This document shows positions 56,601-64,000 of a DNA stretch of 64,000 bases, one piece after another. Under the pieces are notes generated by a model. The model was not told the origin of the DNA, made no database searches, and worked only from the letters and a program-made list of their open reading frames with translations. The position numbers were made by a program, and so were the translations under genes. Each line of letters starts with the position of its first letter. The stretch's first letter is position 1. The DNA comes from Roseovarius salinarum (GTDB taxonomy: Bacteria; Pseudomonadota; Alphaproteobacteria; Rhodobacterales; Rhodobacteraceae). The stretch lies in NCBI RefSeq assembly GCF_002834145.1, contig NZ_PHNT01000007.1:88696-152695 (forward strand), given 5' to 3'.

Positions 56601-56641
56601 GGCTACGCGGGCCGCCGCGGCCCAGCCTTGACCTGCATCAA
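56601..56641 (-). promoter_or_regulatory. FNR-type promoter of the DUF6455 array
   Basis: TTGAC-CTGC-ATCAA (56628-56641) matches the FNR/FnrL box TTGAY-N4-RTCAA at every fixed position. A possible -10 (GTAGCC, 56606-56601 on the minus strand) is centred about 31 nt away, which puts the box near -41.5, the class II activator position. It lies 76 bp before the first DUF6455 gene start; the convergent side is the 3' end of the YigZ-like gene. Confidence 0.6.
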
Positions 56642-56994
56642 CCGGCCGTGTCGTCGAGATAGGCGCGCACGCAATCCTGGATCCGGCGGAAGCGGTCGCC
56701 GCCCAGTTTGCGCCCGCCGAACCAGCGGGTCACCACGATGGCGTGGTCGTGCACCCCGGCCCGTTCGAGCATGCGCAGGATGACCATGCCGGCCCCCGTT
56801 TCGCCGTCATCGCCCTTCAGCGGCGTGCCGTCCGACAACAGCACCGCCCAGCTGTTGTGGGTCGCCCGGGCGAACTTCCGGTCGCGTTTGAGCGCGGCGA
56901 GCAGTGCGTCGACCTCATCGCTCGTGGTGGCCGGCCCGCCGGAGACGGCGTATTTCGAGCCCCGGTCCCGAACGACGTCGGTGATCTGGTGCAT
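56638..56994 (-). CDS. YigZ/IMPACT family protein, short form
   Basis: 118 residues carrying only the N-terminal UPF0029 (IMPACT) domain: KFARATHNSWAV, DDGETGAGM and VVTRWFGGRKLGGDRF are diagnostic. Most bacterial YigZ proteins are about 200 residues with a DUF1949 domain, which is missing here. Function unknown, possibly in translation. It starts 2 bp after the M48 lipoprotein stop and is co-transcribed with it. Confidence 0.85.
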   Translation of the reverse strand: MHQITDVVRDRGSKYAVSGGPATTSDEVDALLAALKRDRKFARATHNSWAVLLSDGTPLKGDDGETGAGMVILRMLERAGVHDHAIVVTRWFGGRKLGGDRFRRIQDCVRAYLDDTAG

Positions 56995-56996
56995 CC

Positions 56997-57701
56997 CTAT
57001 TGTCCCGCGGCGACGCGCCGCACGGTTTCCATCCGCCGGGCGTTGGGTGGATGGGTGCCCAGGAAGCGATCACCCGGGTCCGGGATGCGCGTGAAGAATT
57101 CGGCCCCGCGCAGCGGGTCATAGCCGGCGCGCTTGGCGATCAACGTGCCCAGGGCGTCTGCCTCGAGCTCGAAGGCCTTCGAATACTGCCGCGCACCGAC
57201 GACGGCCCCCAGCTGCTGCGCGTCGCGGATGACATCCGGCCCCGCCCCCGAAAGCGTGGCGATATTGCCCAGCGCGATCGCGCCCGCGGCCGCGTTGCGC
57301 TGCTGGCGCGGGATGTGGCCGGCAATGTGGTGCGCGGTCTCGTGGCTCATGACGAAGGCCATTTCGTGCCGATTGCGCGCATCCGCGATCATGGCAAGGG
57401 TGAAGACGATCACCGGGCGGCCGCCCCGCGTGAGCGTCTGGAAGGCGTTGGACGACTGGCCGGGCCGGTCGTCCACGACGATGGCGAAATCGCAGTTGAG
57501 TCCGCGCGTGCGGGCACGGCAGACATCCTCGGCCACCGGCTCCACGGTTTCCACGACCTCGATGAACCGTGCCGCCGCCGCGTCGGCCTCGGCCCGCGAC
57601 ATCGGCGCGACACCGGACTCCGGTGCCGAGTCAGGCCCGGCGACCGGCGCGGCCGCGCAGCCGGCGACGACGACAAGACAGATCAGCGCGATTCCCCGCA
57701 T
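56997..57701 (-). CDS. M48 family zinc metalloprotease lipoprotein
   Basis: 234 residues. A lipobox (VVAGC, Cys15) follows a short signal sequence. The zinc motif HETAH is at 120-124 and the third ligand Glu is in FELEADALG near 176; PPNARRME near the C-terminus is typical of M48C/BepA-like quality-control proteases. It probably acts on misfolded proteins in the periplasm. An ATG ten codons upstream (57731) is an alternative start, but the lipoprotein signal favours 57701. Confidence 0.85.
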   Translation of the reverse strand: MRGIALICLVVVAGCAAAPVAGPDSAPESGVAPMSRAEADAAAARFIEVVETVEPVAEDVCRARTRGLNCDFAIVVDDRPGQSSNAFQTLTRGGRPVIVFTLAMIADARNRHEMAFVMSHETAHHIAGHIPRQQRNAAAGAIALGNIATLSGAGPDVIRDAQQLGAVVGARQYSKAFELEADALGTLIAKRAGYDPLRGAEFFTRIPDPGDRFLGTHPPNARRMETVRRVAAGQ

Positions 57702-57830
57702 TCCCCCCGGTCTTCCCGATAGCAGTTGCATCCCTGCCGCCACTTCTATCAAGCTTGGCCGGCGCCGCCAGCCCCGCCGTCGCGCGGGGCCGGCACGCGC
57801 GGAGACCCGCGGACCGACAGGAGGCCGGCC

Positions 57831-58070
57831 ATGTTCTCGATCGAGCACGAATTCGATGCCACGGTCATCACCCTTGTGGACGAGGGGGCCGCGCCGCTGG
57901 CCGAGGACGTCACGATCCATGCCTTCGAGGAATGCGTGACGGTCGAGCAATACGACGCGCGCACCGATACCGTGCAGAAGGTGACCCTGACCATGCACCA
58001 GCTGCGCGACCTCGGTGCGGCGCTTGACCTGCCCGAAGGTGTCTATACGCGCACGCGCGGCAAGGGCTAG
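57831..58070 (+). CDS. Conserved hypothetical small protein
   Basis: 79 residues, acidic, probably a small alpha/beta fold (MFSIEHEFDATVITLVDEG, then DVTIHAFEECVTVEQYD). AGGAGG lies 6 nt before the ATG. It overlaps the convergent DUF167 gene by 4 bp at the stop codons. No known function. Confidence 0.7.
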   Translation: MFSIEHEFDATVITLVDEGAAPLAEDVTIHAFEECVTVEQYDARTDTVQKVTLTMHQLRDLGAALDLPEGVYTRTRGKG

Positions 58071-58327
58071 CCGAGGCGGAACACCTTGTCGCGCGCCGTC
58101 CGGCCGCGCAGCAGGGAAAGCCGCGATTTCGGCACGCCCAATGCCTTGGCCAGGAGTTTCTGAACGGCGGCGTTCGCCTTGCCATCCTCGGGCGGAGCGG
58201 TGACGTGAACGCGCAGGCCGCCCGCCTCGTCGGCCGCGATGCGATCCCGGGCGGCGCGCGGTGTCACGCGCACGGCAATCTCGGCGCCGTCGCGGGCCAA
58301 GTGCGACAGGTCGGGCGGCTTCGCCAT
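58067..58327 (-). CDS. DUF167 (YggU) family protein
   Basis: 86 residues with the YggU/DUF167 signature: VRVTPRAARDRI, VHVTAPPEDGKANAA and LGVPKSRLSLLRGRTARDKVF. Function unknown. No SD precedes the ATG; GATAAC ends 6 nt upstream, consistent with a leaderless transcript. Confidence 0.9.
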   Translation of the reverse strand: MAKPPDLSHLARDGAEIAVRVTPRAARDRIAADEAGGLRVHVTAPPEDGKANAAVQKLLAKALGVPKSRLSLLRGRTARDKVFRLG

Positions 58328-58333
58328 GCGGGC

Positions 58334-58339
58334 GTTATC
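58334..58339 (-). promoter_or_regulatory. Candidate -10 element of a leaderless DUF167 transcript
   Basis: On the minus strand GATAAC lies 6 nt before the ATG at 58327, with no SD between. Confidence 0.35.
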
Positions 58340-58434
58340 GCGCGCCACACACCCGACGGCAAGCGTGGCAGGGCTTGACCTGCGCGCGCCGCACCGCGAC
58401 ATGTAACGCGCCATCGCCAAAACGGACCCGCCCC

Positions 58435-59013
58435 ATGCCCGCCCCGGACCCTGCCGCCCTGGCCTTCCTGCGCAATCGCCGCTCGCGCCCGGCCAAGACG
58501 CTCGGCCTGCCCGTGCCGACGCGCGACGCCCTTCGCCCGCTGCTGGAGGCCGCGCTGCGCACCCCCGATTACGGCAAGCTGGAGCCGTGGCGGCTGATCG
58601 TGCTGGAGCGCGGCGCGCTGCAGCGGCTGGGGGCGCTGGTGGCCGATCGCGGCGCGGCGCTGGGCCGCGACACCGATGACATCGCCAAGGCCCGCAGGGC
58701 CTTCGACGATGCCCATCTGGCCGTGGCCGTCGTCGAATCACCCGTGCCCTCGGACAAGGTGCCAGCCATCGAACAAAGCTATTCGGCCGGCGCCGTCTGC
58801 CTCGGCCTGCTCAACGCCGCCCTTGCCGCGGGCTGGGGGGCGAACTGGCTGTCGGGCTGGCCCGCGCACGACCGCGGCTTCGTCGAAACCGGCCTCGGGC
58901 TCGGCAGCACCGAGCGCGTGGCCGGCATCGTTCACATCGGCACGGAAACCGTTGTACCGCCGGATCGCCCCCGGCCAGACATGGAGGCCCGCACCACATG
59001 GCTCTCGGAATGA
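58435..59013 (+). CDS. Nitroreductase family protein
   Basis: 192-residue FMN-binding fold: RNRRSRPAKTLG at the N-terminus (FMN phosphate arginines), PDYGKLEPWR near 46-55 and GAVCLGLLNAALAAGWGANW (about 123-142). Such enzymes reduce nitro groups, quinones or flavins with NAD(P)H. The gene overlaps the EI24-like gene by 16 bp. Confidence 0.85.
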   Translation: MPAPDPAALAFLRNRRSRPAKTLGLPVPTRDALRPLLEAALRTPDYGKLEPWRLIVLERGALQRLGALVADRGAALGRDTDDIAKARRAFDDAHLAVAVVESPVPSDKVPAIEQSYSAGAVCLGLLNAALAAGWGANWLSGWPAHDRGFVETGLGLGSTERVAGIVHIGTETVVPPDRPRPDMEARTTWLSE

Positions 59014-59708
59014 TCCTTTCGTCCTTCTTCAAGGCGCTGGGCCAGATCGGCGACCCGGCATTCCGCCGCGTTCTGCTGCTGGGGCTCGGGCTGACCGTGG
59101 GCCTGTTCGTGGCCCTTTATGCCGTGCTCGTGTGGCTGCTGAACTGGCTGGTGGGCGATTCGGCGACGCTGCCCCTGATCGGCGAGGTCCATTGGGTCGA
59201 CAACGTTCTGTCCTGGGGCAGCCTGCCGCTGATGCTGCTGCTGTCGGTGGTGCTGATGGTGCCGGTGGCCTCGGCCTTCGTCGGCATGTTCCTCGAGGAC
59301 GTGGCGCAGGCGGTCGAGGACAAGCACTTCCCGCAATTGCCCCGCGTGCCGGGCGTGCCCTTCCTGGAAGGGCTGCGCGACGCGCTGAACTTTCTCGGGA
59401 TCATGATCGCGGCGAACCTTGTCGCGCTGGTGCTCTACCTGCTTCTGGCCCCGGCGGCGCCGTTCATCTTCTGGGCGCTCAACGGTTACCTGCTGGGAAT
59501 GGAGGCCTTCATGGTCGCCGCGATGCGCCGGGTCGGCCGGGCCGAGGCGAAGAAGATGCGCGCGCGCCACCGGCTTACGCTCTGGGCGGCCGGCACGCTG
59601 ATGGCGATCCCGCTGTCGATCCCGGTGATGAACCTGGTCGTGCCCATCCTGGGCGCGGCGACCTTCACCCATATCTATCACAAGCTGGCGGCGAAGACGC
59701 GGAACTGA
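58998..59708 (+). CDS. EI24/CysZ-like membrane protein
   Basis: 236 residues with about six hydrophobic segments and the EI24/CysZ-like layout (FFKALGQIGDPAFRRVLL start, FLEDVAQAVE, YLLGMEAFMV). E. coli CysZ is a sulfate channel, but this subgroup is uncharacterised. Translation is probably coupled to the nitroreductase gene through a 16-bp overlap. Confidence 0.75.
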   Translation: MALGMILSSFFKALGQIGDPAFRRVLLLGLGLTVGLFVALYAVLVWLLNWLVGDSATLPLIGEVHWVDNVLSWGSLPLMLLLSVVLMVPVASAFVGMFLEDVAQAVEDKHFPQLPRVPGVPFLEGLRDALNFLGIMIAANLVALVLYLLLAPAAPFIFWALNGYLLGMEAFMVAAMRRVGRAEAKKMRARHRLTLWAAGTLMAIPLSIPVMNLVVPILGAATFTHIYHKLAAKTRN

Positions 59709-59740
59709 ACCGCCGCCGCCGCGGGGCCGGCGTCGCAGCG

Positions 59741-59800
59741 GGGGGCGCTGCTCCCTCGGCCGCCGGCCTCACCCCCCGGGATACTTGGTGCAAGAAGAAG
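59741..59800. repeat. Dispersed double-hairpin repeat, diverged copy 3
   Basis: GGGGGCGCTGCTCCC, then CCCCGGGATACTTGGTGCAAGAAGAAG resembles copies 1 and 2 (split here to show parts) but has lost the second hairpin. It lies between convergent genes, where it may aid termination. Confidence 0.6.
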
Positions 59801-59818
59801 ATCGTCACCCAGGCACGC

Positions 59819-60109
59819 TCAGCCTGCGCTTTCGGCTGCACCCGGCCCCATGCGCTCGAACATGTCGATGTCGCGCACCGTCACGAGGCCCGAGACGATC
59901 ACGCCCGCAATGATCGCCCAGAGCACGAATGCAACGCCCGTGGTGATCCACGCCTTCCTTTTCAGGTGGTGGTGCTCGGGCGAGCCGTCGTGGGTCCCCG
60001 GCACCACCTCGCCCGCCTCGCCCTGCGTCTGGATGCGGATCGGGATGACGATCAGGAAGGTGAGAAACCAGATCACCATGAACAGGACAATGGCCGATGT
60101 GATGCCCAT
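59819..60109 (-). CDS. DUF1467 family membrane protein
   Basis: 96 residues with two transmembrane segments (about 5-22 and 54-77) and a His-rich loop (PEHHHLKRKAW). The family (DUF1467) is typical of alphaproteobacteria and often follows the methylmalonyl-CoA epimerase gene. Its start overlaps the epimerase stop as TGATG. Confidence 0.8.
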   Translation of the reverse strand: MGITSAIVLFMVIWFLTFLIVIPIRIQTQGEAGEVVPGTHDGSPEHHHLKRKAWITTGVAFVLWAIIAGVIVSGLVTVRDIDMFERMGPGAAESAG

Positions 60110-60513
60110 CAGACCTGCTCCAGCTCGATCAGGCAGCCCTGGAAATCCTTGGGATGCAGGAAAAGCACGGGCTTGCCGTGCGCGCCGATCTTGGGGTCGC
60201 CCGACCCGAGCACCCGCGCGCCGGCCGCGCTCAGCTGGTCGCGCGCCGCGGTGATGTCCTCGACCTCGTAGCAGACATGGTGGATGCCTCCCGCCGGGTT
60301 CTTGTCGAGGAACCCCCGGATCGGGCTGTCTTCGCCCAGCGGGTAGAGCAGTTCGATCTTGGTGTTGGGCAGTTCGATGAAAATCACCGTCACGCCGTGG
60401 TCGGGTTCGTCCTGCGGCGCACCGACCTTCGCGCCCAGCGCGTCGCGGTATTGCGCCGCCGCTGCCTCGAGGTCGGGAACGGCAATGGCAACATGGTTCA
60501 GGCGTCCGATCAT
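60109..60513 (-). CDS. mce: Methylmalonyl-CoA epimerase
   Basis: 134-residue vicinal-oxygen-chelate fold. Metal ligands are His7 (LNHVAIAV), a Gln/His in HHVCYEV near 88 and Glu near 133. It interconverts R- and S-methylmalonyl-CoA in propionate metabolism or the ethylmalonyl-CoA pathway. AAAGGAG precedes the ATG at 60513, deciding against an upstream start. Confidence 0.92.
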   Translation of the reverse strand: MIGRLNHVAIAVPDLEAAAAQYRDALGAKVGAPQDEPDHGVTVIFIELPNTKIELLYPLGEDSPIRGFLDKNPAGGIHHVCYEVEDITAARDQLSAAGARVLGSGDPKIGAHGKPVLFLHPKDFQGCLIELEQV

Positions 60514-60596
60514 CGGCAACTCCTTTCGACGTCTGCCTCGGGTTATGGGGCGAACGCGTCGGCGAGGCAAGCGTCACACCGACGCAACCGCACGGC

Positions 60597-60611
60597 TTAA
60601 CCGCCCGTTAG
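60597..60611 (+). promoter_or_regulatory. CtrA-like box before the response-regulator gene
   Basis: TTAA-CCGCCCG-TTAG matches the CtrA consensus TTAA-N7-TTAA in 7 of 8 fixed bases. It lies 59 bp before the response-regulator start. CtrA itself is not in the window. Confidence 0.4.
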
Positions 60612-60669
60612 CCACACCTGCCTAATCCTGAGTCGTACACCCCATGAGGAAAGCCGGAGGAGACCGGAA

Positions 60670-61386
60670 ATGGACGATCTCGACCGCCCCGACCAGTGCC
60701 CGTCGCCCACCGCCACACGCCCGTTGCTCGGTCTCACCGTGCTCGTGGTGGAAGACAGCCGTTTCGCCTGCGACGCGATGCGCCTTCTATGCCTGCGCAG
60801 CGGCGCGCGCATACGCCGTGCCGATTGCATACTGTCCGCCCGGCGGCATCTGCAGGTTTACCGCCCCTCGGCGGTTGTCGTGGACATCGGCCTGCCCGAC
60901 GGTTCGGGCCTCGACCTGATCTCGGAACTGGCCCGCGCGCATCCCCGGGTGGGCGCCCTGCTTGGAACAAGTGGCGACGACGGCCTGCGCGAACGTGCGC
61001 TGGCCGCCGGCGCGGACGGGTTCCTGGCCAAGCCGGTGACGCAGCTGGCGGTGTTCCAGCAGACACTGCTCGATCACATGCCCGCGGACAGGCAGCCGCC
61101 GGGGCCGCGCAAGCTGACGGAATCGACCGTGACCCCGGACATCGTGGCGTTTCGGGACGACATGGCGCACGCCGCAACCTTGCTGGACGATTGCGACCGC
61201 GATCGGACACTCGACTATGCGCTGCAGTTCATCGGTGGCGTCGCGAAAGCGGCAAACGATGGTCCCCTGCGGCGCGCCATCACCGAGACGGCGCGCGCGC
61301 GGCGGCAGGGCGAGACGCACCTTGACAAGCTCGCCCGGCTTTCGGCGATGGTCCAGGAGCGCGTGAACCGCGAGGTCGCGATCTGA
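60670..61386 (+). CDS. Response regulator receiver-domain protein
   Basis: 238 residues. The REC domain (about 22-140) has acidic residues E28-D29, the phosphoacceptor D72 (VVDIGLPDG), T100 and K121. The C-terminal 90 residues are helical and do not match a DNA-binding or enzymatic output domain that I recognise; they resemble a four-helix, Hpt-like bundle but lack an obvious phospho-His. No histidine kinase is adjacent. Possible control by CtrA. Confidence 0.8.
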   Translation: MDDLDRPDQCPSPTATRPLLGLTVLVVEDSRFACDAMRLLCLRSGARIRRADCILSARRHLQVYRPSAVVVDIGLPDGSGLDLISELARAHPRVGALLGTSGDDGLRERALAAGADGFLAKPVTQLAVFQQTLLDHMPADRQPPGPRKLTESTVTPDIVAFRDDMAHAATLLDDCDRDRTLDYALQFIGGVAKAANDGPLRRAITETARARRQGETHLDKLARLSAMVQERVNREVAI

Positions 61387-61554
61387 AAGAACCGCGACGG
61401 CCCACGCGGCCCCGCCGGCGTCGCCCCGGCAAGGGGCGCGGCCCGCGGCACGCCACAGCGGCACCGGCCTGCGCCCGCCCGGGGCATCGTCACCTTCCCG
61501 GCATGGCACGCGCCGCAGGTTAAGCCGGACCTGCCGCGGCGCGATGCCTGTGGG

Positions 61555-62781
61555 TCAGGCCATCAGCCCGGGGTCTTCGCCCATCTCGAGGCCGGGAAAG
61601 ACGGCGCGTTCCAGCATCGCGCGGTCCAGCCCGAACGAATGCCGCATGACCCAGGCCGCAGGGGTGCGCACATCACCGGTGGGGCGCAGGTCACGCCGGT
61701 CGTACAGATCGGCCTCGGCCAAGCCCGGCCAGTCGCCCAGCACACGGCCACCGCGCAGTGCGCCACCGGCCAGCAGCATCGCGCCCGCGGTGCCGTGATC
61801 CGTGCCGTCGGTGCCGTTGCGGCGCGCGGTGCGGCCGAATTCGGTCATGGCCAGGACCGTCGTCCGGCCCCAGGCCGGCCCCAGCCCGTCACGCAGGGTC
61901 AGGATGGCGGTCTGCAACCGGTCCAGCGCACGGTCCAGCACGCGGGACTGGTTGGCATGGGAGTCGAACCCGTTGAGCGAAAACGCCGCGACACGCGCCG
62001 GGCCGCGCAGCCGTTCGGCGGCGAACCGCGCGATGCTGTCCGGCCCCGCACCGCCGCGCGCCGCGCGCATGGTGTCCTGCATCGCCCCCATCATGCCCGC
62101 ACGGTCGACCGCGCCGGCACCGGCGCGGTCGATGCGCGACAGCGCGATCGCCTCGTCCATTGCGCCGCCGAACAGCGGATCATCACGCATGACGCGCCCC
62201 AGCAACGCCTCGGCCTGCGGGCTGAGTGACAGCGCGGCATCCGGTGACCATTGCGCCACCGCGGCATCGCCGCGGGTGAGCAGCATGTCGCCCCGGCCGA
62301 TGGCATAGGCCGTTTCGGCCCGCGCGCCGGGGATCACCCCCAGCATCCGGTTGAGCCAGCCGTCGCGGATGCGTCCGGCGGCATCCGGTGCGACGCCGGT
62401 CTCGAGGATGTCCTGCCCGTCGAAATGGCTGCGACCGTCCCGGTAAGGCGTTGAGACGGCGTGCACGACCGCCAGTTCCCCCGACCGCCAAAGCGGCATC
62501 AGCCCGCCCAGGCCGGGGTGCAGGGCAAAGAACCCGTCGAGATCGAGGCCATCGCGTGCTGCTTTCCGCCCCCGCAGCGCCACGAACTCGGGGTCGGCAT
62601 GGGGTCGGACGGCATCGAGCCCGTCCATACCGCCCCGCAGGATGATGACGACCACCCGGTTCTCGCCAGGGGTGTCGGCCATGACCACGGGAGTTGCCAG
62701 AGGGCTGGCCGCCAGGCAACAGCCCAGCGCCGCGCCGCGTGCCAGGAATTCGCGCCGGCCCAGGGTATCGCTGCACGGCAT
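61555..62781 (-). CDS. DUF1501 family protein, Tat-exported
   Basis: 408 residues. The N-terminus LGRREFLARGAAL is a twin-arginine signal. The rest is the alkaline-phosphatase-like DUF1501 fold (VVVIILRGGMDGLDAV, then MTEFGRTARRNGTDGTDHG, residues 300-345). It is encoded 12 bp after the DUF1800 gene; the two families pair widely and are thought to act together, perhaps in polymer degradation. AGGAGGAG precedes the ATG. Confidence 0.85.
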   Translation of the reverse strand: MPCSDTLGRREFLARGAALGCCLAASPLATPVVMADTPGENRVVVIILRGGMDGLDAVRPHADPEFVALRGRKAARDGLDLDGFFALHPGLGGLMPLWRSGELAVVHAVSTPYRDGRSHFDGQDILETGVAPDAAGRIRDGWLNRMLGVIPGARAETAYAIGRGDMLLTRGDAAVAQWSPDAALSLSPQAEALLGRVMRDDPLFGGAMDEAIALSRIDRAGAGAVDRAGMMGAMQDTMRAARGGAGPDSIARFAAERLRGPARVAAFSLNGFDSHANQSRVLDRALDRLQTAILTLRDGLGPAWGRTTVLAMTEFGRTARRNGTDGTDHGTAGAMLLAGGALRGGRVLGDWPGLAEADLYDRRDLRPTGDVRTPAAWVMRHSFGLDRAMLERAVFPGLEMGEDPGLMA

Positions 62782-62793
62782 CGTGAACTCCTC

Positions 62794-64000
62794 CTAGTGT
62801 CTCTGGAACGCCGGCGAGGCAAGCACGACGCCGATGCCCTCTGCCCGGCTTTCCGACGCCCGCGCGGCCGCGATCACATCGTTCGGGGCGCGCGCGCCCA
62901 ACGCGACATGAACGAAATCCCGCGGATCGGGCAGCACCTTGCGCAACAGGAACGGCGCCGACATCGCCCATTGCAGCCGCGCCGCCAGCCGTTGCGGCGT
63001 GATCCAGGCCGCGTCATCCTCGGGCCAGCCGTCGGGGGCCAGCGGCCGGGCCCATTCCTGCCCCATCAGCGCGAGGGGCGTCAGAAGGGTGTCGCGCATT
63101 TCGCCCGGCCGGTCGCGGGGCAGGTGCCCCGGCACGATGTCGAGCGCGCGCAAGGCCGAACCCACGAAATCCACCGGCGCCTTCACGTTGCGCGCGACCG
63201 GATCCCAGGCGGCCGGATGCTCGAGCATCGCGGCGTACACCTGGGCGAGGTCACCGTCCGCCGCCGCGAACCGCGCCGCCATGTGCGCGACGAGGTCGGG
63301 CGCCGGTGCATCCGAAACGAAATGCACGGCCAGCTTTTTCGCGATGTGCCGGGCCGTTGCGGGGTGCGTGGCCAGATCGTCGAGCGCCGCGTGGATGTCC
63401 GAGAGCCGCCCCCCACGTCCACCGTAGCTTACCCCGAGGACGGTTTCGGCACCCGGTTCCGCCCGGTCCGCGCGGAAGACGAATCCGTCACGCGCATTGA
63501 ACGTCAGCCCGGTCAGAAGCTCGGCCAGTTCGCGCACGTCCGCCTGGTCGTACGGCCCCGCGGGGCCCAGCGTATGCAACTCGAGCATCTCGCGCGCAAG
63601 GTTCTCGTTCAGCCCGCCGAGACGCCGGTTGCGCTCCGCGGCCCGGCTGTTCGGCCCGACGGAGCGATGCTGGTCGAGATACCGCAGCATCATCGGCTGC
63701 GTGGCCACGGCGCGCACCATCTCGGAAAACCGTCCGGCCACGTGCGGCCGGACCGCCTGTTCGACATGGGGCGTGTGCAACTCGCGCATCAGCGCGCCCT
63801 TGCCGACGGCCGTGAAGTGGTCGGCCCAGAAGGCTGTCAGCCTTTCGCGCAACCCGTCCTCGCCCAGCGCGCGGCGCAGCAGCATCTGCCCGGCCCATCG
63901 CGCGGCATCGCGCCGCAAACCGCGCTTGCGCCGGCGCGCATCCCGGCGCGCGGCCTCGCGGTCGCCCTCGGTGGCGGCGCGGCGCGCGGCACGGACGGCC
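62794..64000 (-). CDS. DUF1800 family protein, 3' part
   Basis: The frame is open to the right edge, so the 5' end is missing; about 401 residues are visible. ERLTAFWADHFTAVGKG, NENLAREMLELHTLG and ADVRELAELLTGLT are the diagnostic DUF1800 segments. The gene ends 12 bp before DUF1501 and is in the same operon. Function unknown; it may work with its exported partner. Confidence 0.85.
   Translation of the reverse strand, partial: AVRAARRAATEGDREAARRDARRRKRGLRRDAARWAGQMLLRRALGEDGLRERLTAFWADHFTAVGKGALMRELHTPHVEQAVRPHVAGRFSEMVRAVATQPMMLRYLDQHRSVGPNSRAAERNRRLGGLNENLAREMLELHTLGPAGPYDQADVRELAELLTGLTFNARDGFVFRADRAEPGAETVLGVSYGGRGGRLSDIHAALDDLATHPATARHIAKKLAVHFVSDAPAPDLVAHMAARFAAADGDLAQVYAAMLEHPAAWDPVARNVKAPVDFVGSALRALDIVPGHLPRDRPGEMRDTLLTPLALMGQEWARPLAPDGWPEDDAAWITPQRLAARLQWAMSAPFLLRKVLPDPRDFVHVALGARAPNDVIAAARASESRAEGIGVVLASPAFQRH

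Noticed and set aside
1..64000. tRNA, rRNA, CRISPR, phage or insertion sequence
   Set aside because: Read for T-loop motifs, repeat-spacer patterns, integrases and transposases; nothing convincing was found. TTCGAACC-like strings fall inside coding genes.

Overview
The window is a high-GC chromosomal segment of an alphaproteobacterium, most likely a member of the Rhodobacteraceae (Roseobacter group). The evidence is the gene order aroA-cmk-rpsA-ihfB-lapA-trpF-trpB, the presence of GcrA, a CP4-like (class II type) AroA, a dimethylglycine-dehydrogenase-like GcvT fusion, small DUF6455 and DUF1467-type proteins, and a dispersed double-hairpin repeat. I see no rRNA, tRNA, CRISPR array, prophage or insertion sequence. 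Nearly all of it is coding.

Layout. 1-3202: 3' part of tamB. 3249-8373: GcvT-family FAD dehydrogenase, small secreted protein, ychF, small membrane protein. 8536-9934: trpA, then an hsp20 gene with a sigma-32-like promoter and an SD-sequestering hairpin. 10000-13201: ZIP metal transporter, MaoC-like protein, L-lactate dehydrogenase, sulfotransferase-like protein. 13331-17246: rplY, pth, serine hydrolase, small conserved proteins. 17280-24667 (minus strand): trpB, trpF, lapA, ihfB, rpsA, a DUF4168 gene, cmk and aroA. 24749-34037 (minus): a compact ten-gene operon with a Pot-type ABC transporter, class III aminotransferase, beta-keto acid cleavage enzyme, GNAT acetyltransferase, acetylpolyamine-amidohydrolase-like deacetylase, FAD oxidoreductase and RidA, with a divergent LysR regulator. 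35127-37644: amino-acid racemase, D-cysteine desulfhydrase/cysteate lyase-like enzyme, a small ORF, LMW phosphatase. 37689-43508: sirtuin, copper chaperone and neighbour, rpmB, meaB, hrpB. 43532-49826: gnd, argF, argD, PAN-domain protein, ABC-2 permease, gcrA. 49944-55418: asmA-like, rimO, hemolysin III, cutA, small proteins. 55435-56552 (minus): four tandem paralogous four-cysteine DUF6455-type proteins behind an FNR-type box. 56638-64000: YigZ-like, M48 lipoprotein, DUF167, nitroreductase, EI24-like membrane protein, DUF1467-like, methylmalonyl-CoA epimerase, a response regulator behind a CtrA-like box, and a DUF1501/DUF1800 pair cut by the right edge.

Two regions look most novel. The ten-gene operon at 24749-34037 reads as an import and degradation route for an acetylated amine. 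The pairing of a deacetylase, an aminotransferase and a beta-keto acid cleavage enzyme would fit an acetylated beta-amino acid such as N-epsilon-acetyl-beta-lysine, or acetylated polyamines; this is inference. The DUF6455 array keeps C-x2-C-x5-C-x16/17-C in all four copies and sits behind TTGAC-N4-ATCAA at class II FNR spacing, which suggests an oxygen-responsive set of small metal- or cluster-binding proteins. MeaB and methylmalonyl-CoA epimerase, about 19 kb apart, imply a methylmalonyl-CoA pathway, although the mutase is not in the window.
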